From Halothiobacillus neapolitanus (lineage in GTDB: Bacteria > Pseudomonadota > Gammaproteobacteria > Halothiobacillales > Halothiobacillaceae): a stretch of DNA of 46,030 bases. The stretch is taken from positions 1 through 46,030 of the forward strand of contig DYLI01000001.1 of assembly GCA_020722165.1 (NCBI GenBank). Direction: 5' to 3'. The translations under genes were made by a program, and so were the position numbers. Numbering within the stretch: position 1 is the first letter of the stretch; each line of letters opens with the position of its first letter. The notes beneath the pieces are model-generated. The model was not told where the DNA came from, did no database searches, and was given only the letters and a program-made list of their open reading frames with translations. This document shows, piece after piece, positions 43,578-46,030 of this stretch.

Positions 43578-44915
43578 TCAGCGAGAGCCTAAACCACGCA
43601 ATTGTGCCTTACGCATCAGACCATCATATTGATGCGACATGAGATGAGATTGAACTTGAGCAATAAAGTCCATGATAACCACGACGATAATCAGCAAGGA
43701 GGTACCACCAAAATAAAATGGCACATTCCAATACAGAATCAAAAACTCGGGTAACAAGCACACTAAAGTAATGTAAATAGCACCCCAGAATGTCAGGCGG
43801 GTTAACACACCATCGACATAACGCGCTGTATGCTCGCCCGGACGAATCCCGGGAATGAAGGCACCAGAACGCTTTAGGTTATCTGCTGTTTCACGCGAAT
43901 TGAAAACCAGCGCCGTATAAAAAAACGCGAAGAACACAATCGCGGAAGCGTACAACATAAGATACAGCGGTTGCCCGGGAGAAATCGTCGTAGCAATGTC
44001 CTTGAGCCACGTCATATTTTCAGAACGACCAAAGACATCGGCAATTGTGGCCGGGAACAAAATAATGCTTGAAGCAAAGATAGGCGGAATAACACCCGAC
44101 ATATTCAACTTCAAAGGCAGAAATGATGCCTGACCACCCGACATCTGACCGCCATGCTGACGCTTGGCGTAATTCACCGTAATTCGACGCTGACCGCGCT
44201 CAACAAACACCACAAAACCAATCACCGCAATCGCCAAGACAAGCAGCAGCAACAAGACCAAGATACTCATCTGGTCAGTACGCACCAGTTCAAAAATACC
44301 GGCTAATGCGGCAGGCAGCCCGGCTACGATACCTGCGAAAATGATGAGTGAAATGCCGTTGCCAATACCGCGCTCGGTGATTTGCTCACCCAACCAAACC
44401 AATAACATGGTTCCGGTCACCAACGACAAGGTCGCAGTAAATAGGAACATCATTCCCGGATTGATTACCAACGGACTGGATCCGACTTGCTGGCTTTGCA
44501 AGGCAATCGCCACACCAATCGCTTGGAACAAAGCAAGCACCAAAGTTCCATAACGCGTGTATTGCGTGATTTTGCGTTTTCCTGCATCGCCTTCCTTTTT
44601 GAGCTGTTCAAATTTAGGAACAACAACCGTCAAAAGCTGAACGATGATGGATGCCGAAATATAGGGCATGACCCCGAGCGCAAAAATCGACATCCGCGAA
44701 AGCGCACCGCCTGAAAACATATTGAACATTTCCAGGATCGAACCACGCGATTGATCGAATAATGCCTGCATGACATTAAGATCAATCCCCGGCAACGAAA
44801 TGAACGTGCCAATTCTGTAGACAATCAGAGCACCAACAACGAACAAAAGGCGCTGGCGAAGTTCCGTGAACTTGCCGGAACCCGCGAGGCCTGAAAGAGT
44901 TGTTTGGGATGACAC
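43578..44915 (-). CDS. secY: Protein translocase subunit SecY
   Basis: SecY is the channel of the Sec translocon. The 445-residue protein shows ten hydrophobic spans, beginning with one near residue 22-42. Conserved segments include GIDLNVMQALFDQSRGSILEMF with GGALSRMSIFALGVMPYIS, and KRSGAFIPGIRPGEHTA. The start codon is GTG (44913-44915) giving MSSQTTLSGLAG; it lies 3 bp after rplO. The C-terminus DGLMRKAQLRGLGSR is normal. Confidence 0.97.
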   Translation of the reverse strand: MSSQTTLSGLAGSGKFTELRQRLLFVVGALIVYRIGTFISLPGIDLNVMQALFDQSRGSILEMFNMFSGGALSRMSIFALGVMPYISASIIVQLLTVVVPKFEQLKKEGDAGKRKITQYTRYGTLVLALFQAIGVAIALQSQQVGSSPLVINPGMMFLFTATLSLVTGTMLLVWLGEQITERGIGNGISLIIFAGIVAGLPAALAGIFELVRTDQMSILVLLLLLVLAIAVIGFVVFVERGQRRITVNYAKRQHGGQMSGGQASFLPLKLNMSGVIPPIFASSIILFPATIADVFGRSENMTWLKDIATTISPGQPLYLMLYASAIVFFAFFYTALVFNSRETADNLKRSGAFIPGIRPGEHTARYVDGVLTRLTFWGAIYITLVCLLPEFLILYWNVPFYFGGTSLLIIVVVIMDFIAQVQSHLMSHQYDGLMRKAQLRGLGSR

Positions 44916-44918
44916 AGA

Positions 44919-45344
44919 TTACTCCACTCGTCCGCCAGCTTGTGTAATTGCCGCTGTTGCGCCCTTGGTGACGCGCATACCATTGACAATAACCGCCTTG
45001 GTAATTTCGCCTGACAGAACAACCTTGACAAAACGCACGTCATGACGAATCAGACCTGCGTCCTTGAGGCTTGCCAAGCAAACTACGCCTTCAACCTTGT
45101 TCAAGGCAGAAAGTGGTACTTCGGCGCTAATCAGTGATTTTTTGGTCACAAAACCAAACTTTGGCAGACGGCGCTGCATGGGCATTTGACCACCTTCGAA
45201 GCCAACTTTGAAGTGGCCTGCACGCGAGTGTTGACCCTTGTGGCCACGACCCGAGGTCTTGCCCAAGCCAGAGCCAATACCACGACCAAGACGACGGCGA
45301 GCAAACTTACTGCCTTCAGCGGGTTTTAAATCATTAAGATTCAT
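44919..45344 (-). CDS. rplO: Large-subunit ribosomal protein L15
   Basis: L15 is a late-assembly 50S protein. From the ATG at 45344 (MNLNDLKPAEGSKFARRRLG) it has 141 residues, with the Gly-rich extension GRGIGSGLGKTSGRGHKGQ that binds 23S rRNA. A TTG two codons earlier overlaps the rpmD stop and is a possible alternative. It is followed by secY after 3 bp. Confidence 0.96.
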   Translation of the reverse strand: MNLNDLKPAEGSKFARRRLGRGIGSGLGKTSGRGHKGQHSRAGHFKVGFEGGQMPMQRRLPKFGFVTKKSLISAEVPLSALNKVEGVVCLASLKDAGLIRHDVRFVKVVLSGEITKAVIVNGMRVTKGATAAITQAGGRVE

Positions 45345-45346
45345 AA

Positions 45347-45535
45347 TCAAGCACCTACCACTTTCAAAAGGTAATGTACCTTGTTAATCATGCCCCGGTT
45401 TTCTGGGGTATCAATCACTTCCACAACATGGTTGATGCGACGCAAGCCAAGACCGCGCACACAAGCCTTATGCGCCTGTAAACGGTGGGCTGGGCTCTTG
45501 ACGAGCATCACCTTAATTTTTGCTACTTCTGACAT
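45347..45535 (-). CDS. rpmD: Large-subunit ribosomal protein L30
   Basis: L30 is a small 50S protein. The 62-residue sequence MSEVAKIKVMLVKSPAHRLQ carries the family pattern VRGLGLRRINHVVEVIDTPE and RGMINKVHYLLKVV. The in-frame extension to 45586 overlaps rpsE and is rejected. The stop is next to the rplO start, 4 bp after the rpsE stop. Confidence 0.96.
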   Translation of the reverse strand: MSEVAKIKVMLVKSPAHRLQAHKACVRGLGLRRINHVVEVIDTPENRGMINKVHYLLKVVGA

Positions 45536-45539
45536 GACA

Positions 45540-46030
45540 TTACCCCAGAATATCTTCGACACGCTTGCCGCGTTTCGCAGCAACACGCTCGGGTGAATTC
45601 ATTCCCTTCAAACCGTTGATCGTGGCGCGAATCATGTTCATCTGGTTGCGAGTTCCGTTGCATTTAGCCAGTACGTTACGCACACCTACCGCTTCAAACA
45701 CGGCACGCATCGCGCCGCCAGCGATCAAACCCGTACCTTCACTGGCCGGCTTCATGAAAACATGGGCAGCGCCGTGACGCCCGTTCACGTCATACTGCAA
45801 GGTGCCGCCATTCAAGGACACGTCAAACATATTGCGACGCGCTTTTTCCATAGATTTTTGTACAGCAACAGGCACTTCACGTGCCTTGCCGTAACCAAAA
45901 CCTACGCGACCATTACCATCGCCCACCACAGTCAATGCAGTGAAGGAGAAAATACGACCGCCTTTCACAGTCTTGGATACGCGATTGACCGAAACAAGCT
46001 TTTCGATCATGCCATCGCTAATTACATTAT
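45540..46030 (-). CDS. rpsE: Small-subunit ribosomal protein S5 (5' end probably outside the window)
   Basis: S5 sits on the 30S solvent side and affects decoding accuracy. The visible part has VNRVSKTVKGGRIFSFTALT, GDGNGRVGFGYGKAREVPVA and a C-terminal domain ending KRGKRVEDILG. An ATG at 46008-46010 could start it (156 aa), but the frame stays open to the window edge. The upstream residues NVISDG align with the N-terminal extension of E. coli and Pseudomonas S5 (MANNDQKRDEGYIEK-like), so the true start is likely beyond 46030. Confidence 0.93.
   Translation of the reverse strand, partial: NVISDGMIEKLVSVNRVSKTVKGGRIFSFTALTVVGDGNGRVGFGYGKAREVPVAVQKSMEKARRNMFDVSLNGGTLQYDVNGRHGAAHVFMKPASEGTGLIAGGAMRAVFEAVGVRNVLAKCNGTRNQMNMIRATINGLKGMNSPERVAAKRGKRVEDILG

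Overview
This window reads as chromosomal core genome from a moderately GC-rich gammaproteobacterium, coding on almost every base. Gene order supports this more than any single gene. A divergent tyrS / M23 peptidase-anmK block lies beside erpA and argC. The rppH-ptsP pair has an HAD hydrolase next to it. The window also has mrdA-rodA-mltB-rlpA, the lptD-surA-pdxA-rsmA-apaG-apaH cluster, and the end of the spc and alpha ribosomal operons. All of these are arrangements known from Gammaproteobacteria. I cannot name the genus. No phage genes, transposase genes, CRISPR arrays, tRNAs or rRNAs were seen.

Layout. 1-6.1 kb: the start of tyrS (cut by the window edge), a cell-wall peptidase, anmK (recycling of anhydro-MurNAc), citrate synthase, the Fe-S carrier erpA and argC. 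6.1-8.8 kb: a TlpA-like lipoprotein and feoAB under a visible Fur box. 8.9-15.4 kb: a polyphosphate:AMP phosphotransferase, ptsP-rppH, an HAD phosphatase, dcd and a one-domain asparaginase. 15.4-18.3 kb: a DUF3579-like gene overlapping rimO, then moaB and an FMN reductase. 18.4-25.3 kb: a tripartite RND efflux operon (outer membrane channel, adaptor, pump) with a LysR regulator downstream. 25.5-31.0 kb: rod-shape and cell-wall genes (mrdA, rodA, mltB, rlpA) headed by ppa. 31.2-40.4 kb: adk, then the lptD-to-apaH cluster, into which pgl and a SAM methyltransferase have been inserted. 40.5-46.0 kb: rplQ, rpoA, rpsD, rpsK, rpsM, secY, rplO, rpmD and rpsE, read leftwards, with no rpmJ in its usual place.

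The least ordinary content lies in the short intergenic spaces. (i) Three copies of a ~100-bp element with terminal inverted repeats GGRCTTACGC. One copy is flanked by TA on both sides and the other two keep TA on one side, so it looks like a non-autonomous MITE. Each copy sits within a few bases of a stop codon or just before a ribosome binding site. (ii) Four elements bounded by TTAGCCACAGAG and its inverse, each next to a gene end. One is a composite of about 300 bp that runs into the start of lptD, so every usable lptD start codon is inside the repeat. (iii) Smaller REP-like palindromes and a GTTAATTGGC repeat that interrupts the alpha operon between rpsM and rpsK and contains the rpsM stop codon. 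I found no clearly new multi-gene system. The repeats, the truncated asparaginase and the insertions into conserved clusters are the best leads.
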